Positions 1 to 8,255 of a DNA stretch of 36,256 nt are shown in pieces. The DNA is from Nocardia ignorata NBRC 108230 (GTDB lineage: Bacteria; Actinomycetota; Actinomycetes; Mycobacteriales; Mycobacteriaceae): the NCBI RefSeq assembly GCF_001612905.1, contig NZ_BDBI01000014.1:1-36256 (forward strand). Reading direction: 5' to 3'. Under the pieces are notes generated by a model. That model worked only from the letters and a program-made list of their open reading frames with translations. It was not told the origin of the DNA and searched no databases. Position 1 is the stretch's first letter. Each line of letters starts with the position of its first letter. The position numbers and the translations under genes are program-made.

Positions 1-637
1 GATCGTCATCCGCGACTATCTGGTCGTGACCCGAGGGGTCGACCCGGTCGCGCTGGAGAACGCCAGGATGGTCCACATGACCCAGGGCGCGCACGCACCG
101 GCGAACTGGGGCGGGTTCCTGGTCAACGTCGCGTACGTGACGTTCCAGGAGCTGGCCACCCGGGTGAGCCACCGCAACACCGGCCGCGTCTGCGACGACG
201 CCGTCGCCGACCGCATGCTCGCGCGCGTGGCCACCGACGAGAACCTGCACATGATCTTCTACCGCAACCTGTGCGCGGCCGCCCTCGACCTGGTCCCCGA
301 TCAGGCGATGCCCGCGATCACCAAGGTGCTCACCAACTTCCAGATGCCCGGCGCGGGCATGCCGAACTGGCGGCGCAACGGCGTGCTGATGGCCAAGCAC
401 GGCATCTACGACCTGCGCCAGCACCTCGACGAGGTGGTGCTGCCGGTGCTCAAGCAGTGGAACATCTTCGGCCGCGACGACTTCGGGCCACGCGGCGAGG
501 CCGCGCGCGACGAACTGGCGCAGTTCCTGGCCAAGCTGGAGAAGGACGTGCTGAAGTTCGAGGAGCAGCGCGACAGGTTGCTGGCGCGCGAGCGCGAGGT
601 CGCCGACCGCAAGGGGGCGGGCGTAGCGGCGCGCTGA
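1..637 (+). CDS. acyl-ACP desaturase, 3' part (gene starts before the window)
   Basis: The reading frame is open from base 2 and runs to a TGA at 635-637, so this is the C-terminal ~211 residues of a longer protein. The fragment has the DENLH sequence, an E-x-x-H type di-iron ligand motif placed as in the second iron-binding helix pair of stearoyl-ACP desaturase (FA_desaturase_2 family). It also has the LVVTRGVDP segment seen in mycobacterial DesA1/DesA2-like proteins. These enzymes introduce a cis double bond into an ACP-bound acyl chain, using a di-iron centre, O2 and ferredoxin in the cytoplasm. The last ~40 residues are charged and probably helical (KLEKD, EEQRDRLLARERE). The gene converges on birA across a strong hairpin. 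The GTG at 26 is internal, not the start. The family call is firm; which DesA paralogue is not determined. Confidence 0.85.
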   Translation, partial: IVIRDYLVVTRGVDPVALENARMVHMTQGAHAPANWGGFLVNVAYVTFQELATRVSHRNTGRVCDDAVADRMLARVATDENLHMIFYRNLCAAALDLVPDQAMPAITKVLTNFQMPGAGMPNWRRNGVLMAKHGIYDLRQHLDEVVLPVLKQWNIFGRDDFGPRGEAARDELAQFLAKLEKDVLKFEEQRDRLLAREREVADRKGAGVAAR

Positions 638-652
638 TCGGCAGCGGCCGTT

Positions 653-684
653 CGGTCAGGCGTGACGACCACAGCGCCTGACCG
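653..684. terminator. bidirectional hairpin between desaturase and birA
   Basis: A perfect 10-bp inverted repeat (CGGTCAGGCG at 653-662 and CGCCTGACCG at 675-684) encloses a 12-nt loop. It lies 15 bp after the desaturase stop and 21 bp after the birA stop, so it can serve both convergent genes. There is no U-tract, as is common for actinobacterial terminators. Confidence 0.7.
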
Positions 685-705
685 GCGGCCGCGAACGCGT
701 CGCGG

Positions 706-1503
706 TCAGTACTGACCGCGCAGGTGGGTCACATCTCCCGCCGACACCGCTTCGTCGCCGATCAGCAGTCGCCCCGTGGCGTCTACCCCGGTGGCCACAC
801 CGGTGAGCACCTTCCCACCCGGCAGCTCTGCCCGCACGTTCACCCCGATGGTCGCGCAACGCTCGCGGTAGGCCGCCGCGAGTTCGTCGGTGGCCCAGCC
901 CGCCCGTTCCCAATCGGTGAACCGGCGGGCGAATTCGCTGAGGATCGCGGCGGCGAGCGCGGTGCGATCGGTGGTCTGCGCACCGGCCAGCGTGAGCGAA
1001 GTCGCATGCGGCACAGGCAGTTCCGACTCGTCCAGGTCGACATTGAGGCCGACACCGACCACCACGGCTGGCGCGATGCCGGTGGCGGCGACCTCGGCGA
1101 GGATGCCCGCGAGCTTGCGGTTGTCGAGCAGAACGTCGTTGGGCCACTTCAATTCCGGCGAAAGACCCGCGATGCCACGCAGCGCGTCGACCACCGCGAT
1201 ACCGGTGAGCAACGGCAGCCAGCCCAGCGCCACCGGGTCGATCCCCGGCAACCGGACCAGGATCGACAGCGAGATCTGCGCCCGCGGCGGGCTCACCCAC
1301 TCGCGCGCGTGTCGACCGCGCCCGGCGACCTGCTCCTCGGCGAGCAGAGCCTGCCGGTCGACAGCGGGATCGGCCGCGCGGGCCACCAGATCGGCATTGG
1401 TCGAACCGGTCGATTCGACGACATCGATCCGGTCGAAGAACACCGGTGCCGGGGAGACGAGAGAGCTGCGCAGACGTTGCGCGTCGATCGGTGCCCTGTT
1501 CAT
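706..1503 (-). CDS. birA: biotin--[acyl-CoA carboxylase] ligase
   Basis: Biotin protein ligase makes biotinyl-5'-AMP and transfers biotin to the carrier-domain lysine of acyl-CoA carboxylases, here presumably AccA3 encoded nearby. Visible motifs are ESTGSTNADL near the N-terminus, the biotin-binding GRGRHAREW loop (the GRGRxGR-like motif), KWPNDVLL with its catalytic-site Lys, and GVGLNVD. The C-terminus has the small SH3-like domain (GEAVSAGDVTHLR). There is no N-terminal helix-turn-helix, so this is a monofunctional class I ligase of about 265 residues, the usual size. I chose the ATG at 1503 because TAGCGT, a -10-like hexamer on the minus strand (1511-1516), sits 7 nt upstream, suggesting a leaderless mRNA. 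A GTG at 1512 would add three residues. Confidence 0.93.
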   Translation of the reverse strand: MNRAPIDAQRLRSSLVSPAPVFFDRIDVVESTGSTNADLVARAADPAVDRQALLAEEQVAGRGRHAREWVSPPRAQISLSILVRLPGIDPVALGWLPLLTGIAVVDALRGIAGLSPELKWPNDVLLDNRKLAGILAEVAATGIAPAVVVGVGLNVDLDESELPVPHATSLTLAGAQTTDRTALAAAILSEFARRFTDWERAGWATDELAAAYRERCATIGVNVRAELPGGKVLTGVATGVDATGRLLIGDEAVSAGDVTHLRGQY

Positions 1504-1605
1504 TCCTGGCACGCTACCTGTCGTCGCGTGCTATGGGGCATCACCACACCTAGCTGCGGTTTCTGTACTGGCCGGTAGGCGTACTGCCGTAGTGCGGGGC
1601 GGTGT

Positions 1606-1626
1606 CACTCGTTACACTCGCAACCC
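1606..1626 (+). promoter_or_regulatory. accD5 promoter with element shared with accA3
   Basis: TACACT at 1613-1618 is a good -10 hexamer ending 8 nt before the accD5 ATG. No Shine-Dalgarno sequence lies in between, so transcription probably starts at or next to the start codon. The 16-mer CACTCGTTACACTCGC (1606-1621) matches 13 of 16 bases of an element at 6214-6229 upstream of accA3. Confidence 0.6.
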
Positions 1627-3267
1627 ATGACGAGTGTCCAGCAGCAGCCCGCGTCGGAATCGGCGGGCGCCCCCGACATCCACACCACCGCCGGGAAGCT
1701 GGCTGATCTGCGGAATCGGCTGGAAGAAGCGCAACACCCGATGGGTGAGGCCGCCGTCGACAAGGTGCACGCCAAGGGCAAGATGACCGCCCGCGAGCGC
1801 ATCCTCGCACTGGTCGACGAGGGCTCCTTCGTCGAGCTCGACGCCCTGGCCAAGCACCGCAGCGTGAACTTCGGGCTGGAGAACAACCGTCCCACCGGCG
1901 ACGGCGTGGTCACCGGTTACGGCACCATCGACGGTCGCGACGTGTGCCTGTTCTCCCAGGACGTCACCGTCTTCGGTGGCTCCCTCGGCGAGGTCTACGG
2001 CGAGAAGATCGTCAAGGTGATGGACCTGGCCATCAAGACCGGTCGTCCGCTGGTCGGCATCAACGAGGGCGCGGGCGCGCGCATCCAGGAGGGCGTCGTC
2101 TCCCTCGGCCTCTACGGCGAGATCTTCCACCGCAATGTGCAGGCCTCCGGCGTGATCCCGCAGATCTCGCTGATCATGGGTGCCGCCGCCGGTGGGCACG
2201 TGTACTCCCCCGCGCTCACCGACTTCGTGGTGATGGTCGATCAGACCTCGCAGATGTTCGTCACCGGTCCCGACGTGATCAAGACCGTCACCGGTGAAGA
2301 GGTCAGCATGGAAGACCTCGGCGGCGCGCACACCCACATGGTGAAGTCCGGTGTCGCCCACTACGTGGCCTCCGGCGAGCAGGACGCGCTGGACTACGTC
2401 AAGGACCTGCTGAGCTACCTGCCGAGCAACAACCGCGCCGAAGCACCGCGCACCGAGCCGACCGACCCGATCTTCGGCGCCATCGAGGACTCGCTCACCG
2501 AGGAAGACCTCGAGCTCGACACGATCATCCCGGATTCGCCGAACCAGCCCTACGACATGCACGAGGTGATCCGTCGTCTGCTCGACGACGACGAGTTCCT
2601 CGAGGTGCAGGCCGAGCGCGCGATGAACATCATCGTCGGGTTCGGCCGGGTCGACGGGCGCAGCGTCGGCATCGTCGCCAACCAGCCCACCCAGTTCGCC
2701 GGCTGCCTCGACATCGACGCCTCGGAGAAGGCCGCGCGCTTCGTTCGCACCTGCGACGCCTTCAACATCCCGATCGTCACCCTGGTCGACGTGCCCGGCT
2801 TCCTGCCCGGCACCGGCCAGGAATACAACGGCATCATCCGCCGCGGCGCCAAGCTGCTCTATGCCTACGGCGAGGCCACTGTGGGCAAGATCACGATCAT
2901 CACCCGCAAGGCTTACGGCGGTGCCTACGACGTGATGGGTTCCAAGCACATGGGTGCCGATGTGAACCTCGCGTGGCCGACCGCGCAGATCGCCGTGATG
3001 GGCGCCTCGGGCGCCGTCGGGTTCGTCTACCGCAAACAGCTGGCAGAGGCCGCCCAGAACGGCGCCGATGTCGACGCTTTGCGCCTCGAGCTGCAGAACG
3101 AGTACGAGGACACCCTCGTGAACCCGTACGTGGCCGCCGAGCGTGGCTACGTCGACGCGGTCATCCCGCCGTCGCACACGCGAGGCCAGATCGTGTCGGC
3201 GCTGCGACTGCTCGAACGCAAAATGGTGACCCTTCCCCCGAAGAAACACGGCAACATTCCGCTCTGA
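1627..3267 (+). CDS. accD5: acyl-CoA (propionyl-CoA) carboxylase beta subunit AccD5
   Basis: This is the carboxyltransferase subunit of a biotin-dependent acyl-CoA carboxylase. It moves CO2 from carboxybiotin on AccA3 to propionyl- or acetyl-CoA, giving methylmalonyl- or malonyl-CoA for methyl-branched and ordinary lipid synthesis. The 546-residue length equals the AccD5/PccB family (about 530-550). Two crotonase-fold halves are visible. The N-terminal half has the oxyanion loop GAGARIQEG. The C-terminal half has [10 protein letters not shown] and [11 protein letters not shown]. The Asp in GGAYD (about residue 435) corresponds to the residue known to select propionyl-CoA over longer substrates in PccB/AccD5. 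The gene is followed by accE5 and maf on the same strand and faces away from birA. The ATG at 1627 has no ribosome binding site and is read as leaderless. Confidence 0.96.
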   Translation: MTSVQQQPASESAGAPDIHTTAGKLADLRNRLEEAQHPMGEAAVDKVHAKGKMTARERILALVDEGSFVELDALAKHRSVNFGLENNRPTGDGVVTGYGTIDGRDVCLFSQDVTVFGGSLGEVYGEKIVKVMDLAIKTGRPLVGINEGAGARIQEGVVSLGLYGEIFHRNVQASGVIPQISLIMGAAAGGHVYSPALTDFVVMVDQTSQMFVTGPDVIKTVTGEEVSMEDLGGAHTHMVKSGVAHYVASGEQDALDYVKDLLSYLPSNNRAEAPRTEPTDPIFGAIEDSLTEEDLELDTIIPDSPNQPYDMHEVIRRLLDDDEFLEVQAERAMNIIVGFGRVDGRSVGIVANQPTQFAGCLDIDASEKAARFVRTCDAFNIPIVTLVDVPGFLPGTGQEYNGIIRRGAKLLYAYGEATVGKITIITRKAYGGAYDVMGSKHMGADVNLAWPTAQIAVMGASGAVGFVYRKQLAEAAQNGADVDALRLELQNEYEDTLVNPYVAAERGYVDAVIPPSHTRGQIVSALRLLERKMVTLPPKKHGNIPL

Positions 3268-3281
3268 AAACGCGATATTCC

Positions 3282-3338
3282 TCGTGTGCCGCGCACACTT
3301 GTTGGGGAAATCAACTATTGCCCGGCGCTGTTGCACCG
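3282..3338 (+). promoter_or_regulatory. two small hairpins in the accD5-accE5 gap
   Basis: The 129-bp gap holds an inverted repeat GTGTGC-CGC-GCACAC about 16 bp after the accD5 stop, and a second one with CCCGG/CCGGG arms at about 3319-3338. Neither has a U-tract. They could reduce read-through or protect the accD5 3' end, which would fit unequal need for AccD5 and the epsilon subunit. No clear promoter is seen here. accE5 has its own ribosome binding site, AGGAAGG at 3380-3386. Confidence 0.35.
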
Positions 3339-3396
3339 GGAATGATCGCGGACACCGCGCCGTGAACCGAAGTACGCGCAGGAAGGATCTGGCACT

Positions 3397-3726
3397 GTGA
3401 CCACTGTGGCAGAAGAAGACGTGCTGACCGCCGCCGAGCTCGAGCTCGCTGTCGAACCACTCGTCGACGAGGTCGAACTGTCTACCGACACGCTGACCGA
3501 GGCCCCGGCGGAACCCGCCGGTGAGCCGCTGTTGCGCATTCTCAAGGGCTCGCCCACCGACGAGGACGTCGCCGCGCTGGTCGCGGTGTTCGGTGCCGCC
3601 GCCGCGAGCGCACCGGCGCCGACCGCTCCGCAGCCGGTCGACGGCTGGGGTCAGGCGACGCTGATGCACCGGGGTTCGTCCCCGTTCTCGCCGTACGTGT
3701 ACCCGCTGCTGTCGCACCTGCGCTGA
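3397..3726 (+). CDS. accE5: acyl-CoA carboxylase epsilon subunit AccE5
   Basis: This small 109-residue protein matches the actinobacterial acyl-CoA carboxylase epsilon subunit, which binds the AccA3-AccD5 complex and raises its activity. The N-terminal half (1-45) is acidic and low in complexity. The conserved core starts at [24 protein letters not shown], followed by an Ala/Pro linker and a C-terminal [11 protein letters not shown] segment. That layout is the family pattern: variable tail, short conserved helix, Trp-containing end. It is shorter than the M. tuberculosis protein because the N-terminal extension is reduced. The start is GTG, preceded by AGGAAGG with a 10-nt gap. maf follows 2 bp after the stop, so the two genes are probably translated together. 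Confidence 0.88.
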   Translation: MTTVAEEDVLTAAELELAVEPLVDEVELSTDTLTEAPAEPAGEPLLRILKGSPTDEDVAALVAVFGAAAASAPAPTAPQPVDGWGQATLMHRGSSPFSPYVYPLLSHLR

Positions 3727-3728
3727 GG

Positions 3729-4364
3729 GTGACCCGGCTGGTCTTGGCCTCCGCGTCCCCCGCCCGGCTCGGGGTGCTCCGGACGGCGGGTATCGATCCC
3801 GTCGTCCGCGTCTCCGGCGTCGACGAGGACGCGGTCTCGGCCGCGCTTCCCGCTGATACCTCCGCCGAGGATGTCGTTGTCGCCCTGGCCCGTGCCAAGG
3901 CGCTCGACGTAGCGGGCTCCATTCCCGAACTCGCCGCCGACTGTGTCGTCGTCGGCTGCGATTCCATGCTGCTCGTCGACGGGCGGCTGCAAGGCAAACC
4001 GCATACCCCCGAGGTGGCGCGCGAACGCTGGGCGAGCATGGCCGGGCGCAGCGCCGATCTGCTCACCGGTCACTGTGTGCTCCGCCTGCGCGACGGCGAG
4101 GTCGTCGCCGAATCGGCCGAATGCAGTTCCACCACCGTGCATTTCGCCAAACCCGGCCCGGACGAACTCGAGGCCTACATCGCCACCGGCGAACCGCTTC
4201 AGGTGGCGGGCGCGTTCACGCTCGACGGTCTCGGCGGCTGGTTCGTCGACCGGATCGAGGGTGATCCGTCGAGTGTCATCGGGATCGGGCTACCACTGCT
4301 GCGCAGGCTGCTCGAAGACGTCGGCGTCGGTGTCACGCAACTGTGGCGGGACGCGCGGTCCTGA
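3729..4364 (+). CDS. maf: Maf-like nucleoside triphosphate pyrophosphatase
   Basis: Maf proteins hydrolyse non-canonical or pyrimidine nucleoside triphosphates to the monophosphate plus pyrophosphate. The N-terminal [15 protein letters not shown] is the family's phosphate-binding S-x-S-P-R motif. VVGCDSML supplies the catalytic Asp. The motifs [40 protein letters not shown] (read in two pieces) and a C-terminal LLRRLLED helix complete the fold. The 211 residues match the family (about 190-215). The GTG start lies 2 bp after the accE5 stop, and GAGGG overlapping that stop serves as the ribosome binding site. The last 75 bp overlap the 3' end of the convergent regulator gene. Placement in the carboxylase operon is conserved in mycobacteria, with no obvious functional link. 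Confidence 0.93.
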   Translation: MTRLVLASASPARLGVLRTAGIDPVVRVSGVDEDAVSAALPADTSAEDVVVALARAKALDVAGSIPELAADCVVVGCDSMLLVDGRLQGKPHTPEVARERWASMAGRSADLLTGHCVLRLRDGEVVAESAECSSTTVHFAKPGPDELEAYIATGEPLQVAGAFTLDGLGGWFVDRIEGDPSSVIGIGLPLLRRLLEDVGVGVTQLWRDARS

Positions 4365-5096
4365 CGGCGTGATCATGCGCTGAGCGGCCTGGTCCTCACC
4401 GATCGCCGGCCGGGCGGGCCGCTCGCCGTGCTCCTCGGCCGCGTGCTCGACGGCTTCCGCACCGAGGGTGAGTTCGAGCCGGGCGTGGCACAGTTCCGGT
4501 TCGGTAAACGGATGCAGCCGCACCTCCACCCGGCCGCGCGCACCGTTGCGTTCCAGCACTTCGCGCATCAGACCCACATGCACTCCGCACACCACTTCGG
4601 CGTGCGAACGGGCCAGTTCGCGCAGCGGGCAGGCGGTGAGATTGATCCCGACGTGCTCGTCGGTCTCGCCGACCGGGTCCTTCTCCGGCGCGAAGCCGAG
4701 TTCCGACATCAGCGACATGGTGATGTCACGGGCGTCGGCGAGAGTTTCCACCTGGTGGGAGCCGATATCCATGCGACGGCCCCACGCGCGGCCCGCCTCG
4801 ATGGCGGCGGCGGAGCGGCTGAGCGGGTCGGGTCCGAGGTGGTCGGCCAGCACCTGGGCCAGTTCCTGATAGCCGACCGACCGCTGCACCGCGCGATAAC
4901 CGATGCGAGGTCGGCCACGTCCGCGCGGGGGTTGCTGGAACTGGCGCACGAGCGATTCGCGGGTGAGAACGTCGAGGTGGAAACGGACGGTGGTGACGTG
5001 CTGTCCGGTGATGCGGGCCAGTTCCTGGGCATCGAGGGGCTCGGTGGCGCCACGTAGGATCGCGAGCAGTCGCCGTCGCGGCCATGAATCGGACAT
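4290..5096 (-). CDS. ArsR/SufR-like helix-turn-helix regulator with three conserved-type cysteines
   Basis: A winged helix-turn-helix domain occupies residues ~5-70: [18 protein letters not shown], then [19 protein letters not shown] as the recognition region, and a wing rich in Arg and Gly ([12 protein letters not shown]). The rest resembles the effector half of SufR-type repressors. Cysteines at about 156, 170 and 203 (C-x13-C-x32-C) resemble the spacing of the iron-sulfur ligands in SufR, which represses Fe-S assembly genes when it carries its cluster. An Fe-S role here is inference. The start is ATG with a strong GAGGAGGGG 5-8 nt upstream. The gene is divergent from sseA. Its last 40 or so residues are low in complexity and are encoded over the 3' end of maf. 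Confidence 0.8.
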   Translation of the reverse strand: MSDSWPRRRLLAILRGATEPLDAQELARITGQHVTTVRFHLDVLTRESLVRQFQQPPRGRGRPRIGYRAVQRSVGYQELAQVLADHLGPDPLSRSAAAIEAGRAWGRRMDIGSHQVETLADARDITMSLMSELGFAPEKDPVGETDEHVGINLTACPLRELARSHAEVVCGVHVGLMREVLERNGARGRVEVRLHPFTEPELCHARLELTLGAEAVEHAAEEHGERPARPAIGEDQAAQRMITPSGPRVPPQLRDTDADVFEQPAQQW

Positions 5097-5246
5097 AGCT
5101 CACCCCTCCTCTCCAGAGACTTTATCGGACAGCTCTGCGCTTTATTCGCCCATTGCGTCGATTCGTGATGTGCCACCACAGACATACCATCGGCTACGGC
5201 CTCGACACTGCCGCACCCGCCCAACTCTCGCGTGAAGGACCACACT
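5097..5246. promoter_or_regulatory. divergent promoter region with 20-bp-spaced direct repeats
   Basis: This 150-bp gap separates the SufR-like gene (minus) from sseA (plus). It contains the direct repeats CTTTATCGG (5120-5128) and CTTTATTCG (5140-5148). The CTTTAT cores start 20 bp apart, about two helical turns, so a dimeric regulator could bind them on one face of the DNA. They overlap a possible minus-strand -10 (TAAAGT), which would suit autorepression. Assignment to a particular regulator is inference. Confidence 0.4.
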
Positions 5247-6128
5247 GTGCCCGTCGCCCCGGATCCGCACCCCGCCTACGGTTCCTACGCAGTCCCGCAT
5301 CGATTGGTAACCACCGAATGGCTGTCCGCAAACATCGGGGTGCCCGGTGTGAAGGTCATCGAATCCAACGACGACATTCTTCTCTACGACATCGGACATG
5401 TGCCCGGCGCGGTCAAGATCGATTGGCGTGGTGATCTGAGCGACCCGGTGACCCGCGATTACATCGATGGCCACCGATTCACCGAACTGATGCGCGCCAA
5501 GGGTATCCGGCGCGAGGACACCGTGGTGATTTATGGCGATCGCGGCAATGCCCAAGCCGCACACACCGCCTGGATCTTCACCCTGTTCGGCCACGAGGAC
5601 GTGCGCCTGCTCGACGGTGGCCGCGACGCCTGGATCTCCGAGGAACGCGACACCACCTTCGAGACGCCTGTCCCCGAGCGCAGCGACTACCCGGCGGTCG
5701 AGCGTGACGACACGACCGCCCGCGCGTTCCGCGAGGAGGTTCTCGCGCGGCTGGGCCGCCCGCTGGTGGACGTGCGCTCGCCGCAGGAGTACGCGGGCGA
5801 GTCCGGCGGCGACAAGGAACCGGAAACGCAACGGGCGGGCCATGTGCCAACCGCCGTTAACATCCCGTGGACACTTGCCTGCTCACCCGATGGAAGATTC
5901 CGTTCGCGCGCCGAACTCGACGACGTCTACGGCGCCCTGCCCGCCGAGGATCTCGTGGTTTACAGCCGGGTCGGCGAACGCTCCAGCCACACCTGGTTCG
6001 TCCTGACCTTCCTGCTCGGCCGCAGGTCGGTGCGCAATTACGACGGTTCGTGGATCGAATGGGGCAACTCGGTTCGCCTGCCGATCGCCGCGGGCGACGA
6101 ACCGGGCACCGTCGATCAGCGGAATTGA
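5247..6128 (+). CDS. sseA: SseA-type thiosulfate/3-mercaptopyruvate sulfurtransferase with Ser in place of the catalytic Cys
   Basis: A two-domain rhodanese close to M. tuberculosis SseA. The non-catalytic N-terminal domain covers ~15-130 ([29 protein letters not shown]) and the catalytic-type domain ~145-275 ([37 protein letters not shown]). Normally the active loop reads YCRIGERSSH. Here it reads [10 protein letters not shown], with AGC (Ser, residue 240) at 5964-5966. The Cys forms the persulfide intermediate, so classical sulfur transfer should be lost. The GTG at 5247 is preferred because AAGGAC (5235-5240) lies 6-7 nt before it and the product starts MPVAPDPHP like its homologues. A GTG at 5232 would add five residues. 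The expected sufE-like neighbour is missing. Confidence 0.9.
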   Translation: MPVAPDPHPAYGSYAVPHRLVTTEWLSANIGVPGVKVIESNDDILLYDIGHVPGAVKIDWRGDLSDPVTRDYIDGHRFTELMRAKGIRREDTVVIYGDRGNAQAAHTAWIFTLFGHEDVRLLDGGRDAWISEERDTTFETPVPERSDYPAVERDDTTARAFREEVLARLGRPLVDVRSPQEYAGESGGDKEPETQRAGHVPTAVNIPWTLACSPDGRFRSRAELDDVYGALPAEDLVVYSRVGERSSHTWFVLTFLLGRRSVRNYDGSWIEWGNSVRLPIAAGDEPGTVDQRN

Positions 6129-6313
6129 AACGGGTTCACAGGTCGGCGCGCCGCGTAGTGTGACCTACGACCTACTGAACAGTAGGGCTAGCCGAGTTCG
6201 GGGCGAATTGGCACACTGCCTACACTCGCCCGAGACGAAAGTTGTCGATACCGGGCGCGGGGCCCACACGGTGACCCGTCCGAAGCGACCAAAGATTGCA
6301 CACAGGAGGCTCA
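6129..6313 (+). promoter_or_regulatory. accA3 promoter and 5' leader
   Basis: The gap contains CACTGCCTACACTCGC (6214-6229), the counterpart of the element upstream of accD5, with -10-like TACACT at 6221-6226. This predicts a leader of roughly 80 nt ending in a strong AGGAGG (6304-6309), 4 nt before the accA3 GTG. No gene is visible in this gap. In M. tuberculosis a sufE-like gene sits between sseA and accA3. Confidence 0.55.
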
Positions 6314-8113
6314 GTGCCCAGCCATGCCAGCGCACGGATCACGAAGGTACTCGTAGCTAACCGCGGCGAGATCGCGGTCCGCGTGATCCGGGCTGCCAAG
6401 GACGCGGGGATCACCAGCGTCGCGGTGTACGCCGAGCCCGATGCCGACGCTCCCTTCGTGAAGCTCGCCGACGAGGCGTTCGCCCTCGGTGGCCAGACCT
6501 CGGCCGAGTCGTACCTCGTGTTCGACAAGATCCTCGACGCCGCCGCCAAGTCCGGCGCCGACGCGATCCACCCCGGCTACGGCTTCCTCTCCGAGAACGC
6601 CGACTTCGCCCAGGCCGTCATCGACGCCGGGCTGATCTGGATCGGCCCCTCGCCGCAGTCGATTCGCGACCTGGGTGACAAGGTCACCGCCCGCCACATC
6701 GCCGAGCGCGCGCAGGCCCCGATGGCCGCGGGCACCAAGGACCCGGTCAAGAACGCCGACGAAGTCGTCGCGTTCGCCAAGGAATACGGCGTCCCGGTCG
6801 CGATCAAGGCGGCCTTCGGTGGCGGTGGCCGCGGCATGAAGGTCGCCCACACCATCGAGGAGATCCCCGAGCTGTTCGAGTCGGCTACCCGTGAGGCCGT
6901 CGCCGCCTTCGGCCGTGGTGAGTGCTTCGTCGAGCAGTACCTGGACAAGGCCCGCCACGTCGAGGCCCAGGTCATCGCCGACCAGCACGGCAACGTCGTC
7001 GTCGCCGGTACCCGTGACTGCTCGCTGCAGCGCCGCTTCCAGAAGCTCGTCGAGGAGGCGCCCGCGCCGTTCCTGTCCGACGAGGTCCGCGCCAAGATCC
7101 ACGACTCCGCCAAGCGCATCTGCCGCGAGGCGGGCTACTACGGCGCGGGCACCGTGGAGTACCTGGTGCAGGGCGAGACCGTGTCGTTCCTCGAGGTGAA
7201 CACCCGCCTGCAGGTGGAGCACCCGGTCACCGAGGAGACCGCGGGTATCGACCTGGTGCGTCAGCAGTTCCGCATCGCCGAGGGCCACGAGCTGAGCATC
7301 ACCGAGGACCCCGCCCCGCGTGGTCACTCGTTCGAGTTCCGCATCAACGGTGAGGACGCCGGTCGCGGCTTCCTGCCCGCCCCCGGCCCGGTCAACGTGT
7401 ACCGCGAGCCCTCGGGCCCCGGCGTGCGCGTGGATTCCGGTGTGGTGGCAGGCAGCGTCATCGGCGGTCAGTTCGACTCGATGCTGGCCAAGCTGATCGT
7501 CACCGGCGAGAACCGCGAGCAGGCGCTGCAGCGCGCCCGTCGCGCGCTGGCCGAGTACGAGGTCGAGGGGCTGGCGACGGTCATCCCGTTCCACCGCGCG
7601 ATCGTCGAGGACCCGGCGTTCATCGGTGACGGCGAGAAGTTCGACGTCTACACCAAGTGGATCGAGAACGAGTGGAACAACACCGTCGAGCCGTACACCG
7701 GCGGCGGTGCCCCGGCCGACGACGACGAGGAACTGCCCCGGCAGAAGGTCGTCGTCGAGGTCGGTGGCCGTCGCGTCGAGGTCTCGCTGCCCGGTCAGTT
7801 CTCCCTCGGTGGCGGCGCGGCCGGTGCGGCCGGTAACGGTGTGGTCCGCAAGAAGCCCAAGCCGCGCAAGCGTGGTGGCGGCGGTGCCGGTGCCGCGTCC
7901 GGTGACGCGGTCACCGCGCCCATGCAGGGCACCGTGGTGAAGGTCGCCGTCGAAGAGGGTCAGACCGTCGAGGCGGGCGACCTGATCGTGGTGCTCGAGG
8001 CCATGAAGATGGAGAACCCGGTCAACGCGCACAAGGCCGGTGTGGTCACCGGGCTGGCCGTCGAGGCGGGTGCCGCCATCACCCAGGGCACCGTCCTGGC
8101 CGAGATCAAGTAG
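6314..8113 (+). CDS. accA3: acyl-CoA carboxylase alpha subunit AccA3 (biotin carboxylase plus biotin carrier)
   Basis: This bifunctional 599-residue subunit carboxylates its own biotin with ATP and bicarbonate and hands the carboxyl group to AccD-type beta subunits. It therefore feeds malonyl-CoA, methylmalonyl-CoA and, in mycolic acid bacteria, long-chain carboxyacyl-CoA pools. The biotin carboxylase region spans ~1-450: [19 protein letters not shown], the ATP-grasp glycine loop [11 protein letters not shown], and [16 protein letters not shown] basic linker ([12 protein letters not shown]) leads to a carrier domain from ~525. The biotinylated Lys is in EAMKM, about residue 565 (AAG at 8006-8008). 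The length equals M. tuberculosis AccA3. The GTG at 6314 follows AGGAGG; an upstream in-frame TTG at 6296 is disfavoured because it lies before that site. BirA at 706-1503 is its likely modifying enzyme. Confidence 0.97.
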   Translation: MPSHASARITKVLVANRGEIAVRVIRAAKDAGITSVAVYAEPDADAPFVKLADEAFALGGQTSAESYLVFDKILDAAAKSGADAIHPGYGFLSENADFAQAVIDAGLIWIGPSPQSIRDLGDKVTARHIAERAQAPMAAGTKDPVKNADEVVAFAKEYGVPVAIKAAFGGGGRGMKVAHTIEEIPELFESATREAVAAFGRGECFVEQYLDKARHVEAQVIADQHGNVVVAGTRDCSLQRRFQKLVEEAPAPFLSDEVRAKIHDSAKRICREAGYYGAGTVEYLVQGETVSFLEVNTRLQVEHPVTEETAGIDLVRQQFRIAEGHELSITEDPAPRGHSFEFRINGEDAGRGFLPAPGPVNVYREPSGPGVRVDSGVVAGSVIGGQFDSMLAKLIVTGENREQALQRARRALAEYEVEGLATVIPFHRAIVEDPAFIGDGEKFDVYTKWIENEWNNTVEPYTGGGAPADDDEELPRQKVVVEVGGRRVEVSLPGQFSLGGGAAGAAGNGVVRKKPKPRKRGGGGAGAASGDAVTAPMQGTVVKVAVEEGQTVEAGDLIVVLEAMKMENPVNAHKAGVVTGLAVEAGAAITQGTVLAEIK

Positions 8114-8124
8114 GACGACCTTTT

Positions 8125-8166
8125 CGCGAACGGGCGCCGGTCTTTATAGACCGGCGTCCGTTCGCG
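8125..8166 (+). terminator. strong terminator hairpin after accA3
   Basis: 18-bp arms (8125-8142 and 8149-8166) pair around the 6-nt loop TTTATA with a single G-U pair. The structure starts 12 bp after the accA3 stop. It lacks a run of U, but it is by far the strongest stem in this gap and should separate accA3 from the patatin gene. Confidence 0.85.
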
Positions 8167-8255
8167 TTCAAAGACGATTGCCCTGAGTGAACGGGCGGCG
8201 AAGATCGCGCTCGCGGCCGGGCGCCGCGTCCGTGGCCTGTCGTAATGTGGGTCGG

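Noticed and set aside
640..660. TetR-operator-like GGCCGTTCGGTCA near the desaturase stop
   Set aside because: It lies between convergent 3' ends where an operator makes little sense, and it overlaps the terminator hairpin at 653-684.
1612..3717. 701-codon open frame antisense to accD5/accE5
   Set aside because: It is a GC-skew shadow. Its product is rich in Asp, Gly, His and Val with no family motif, and accD5 opposite is a fully conserved enzyme.
6311..8032. 573-codon open frame antisense to accA3
   Set aside because: It mirrors the codon-position bias of accA3 and has no domain signature.
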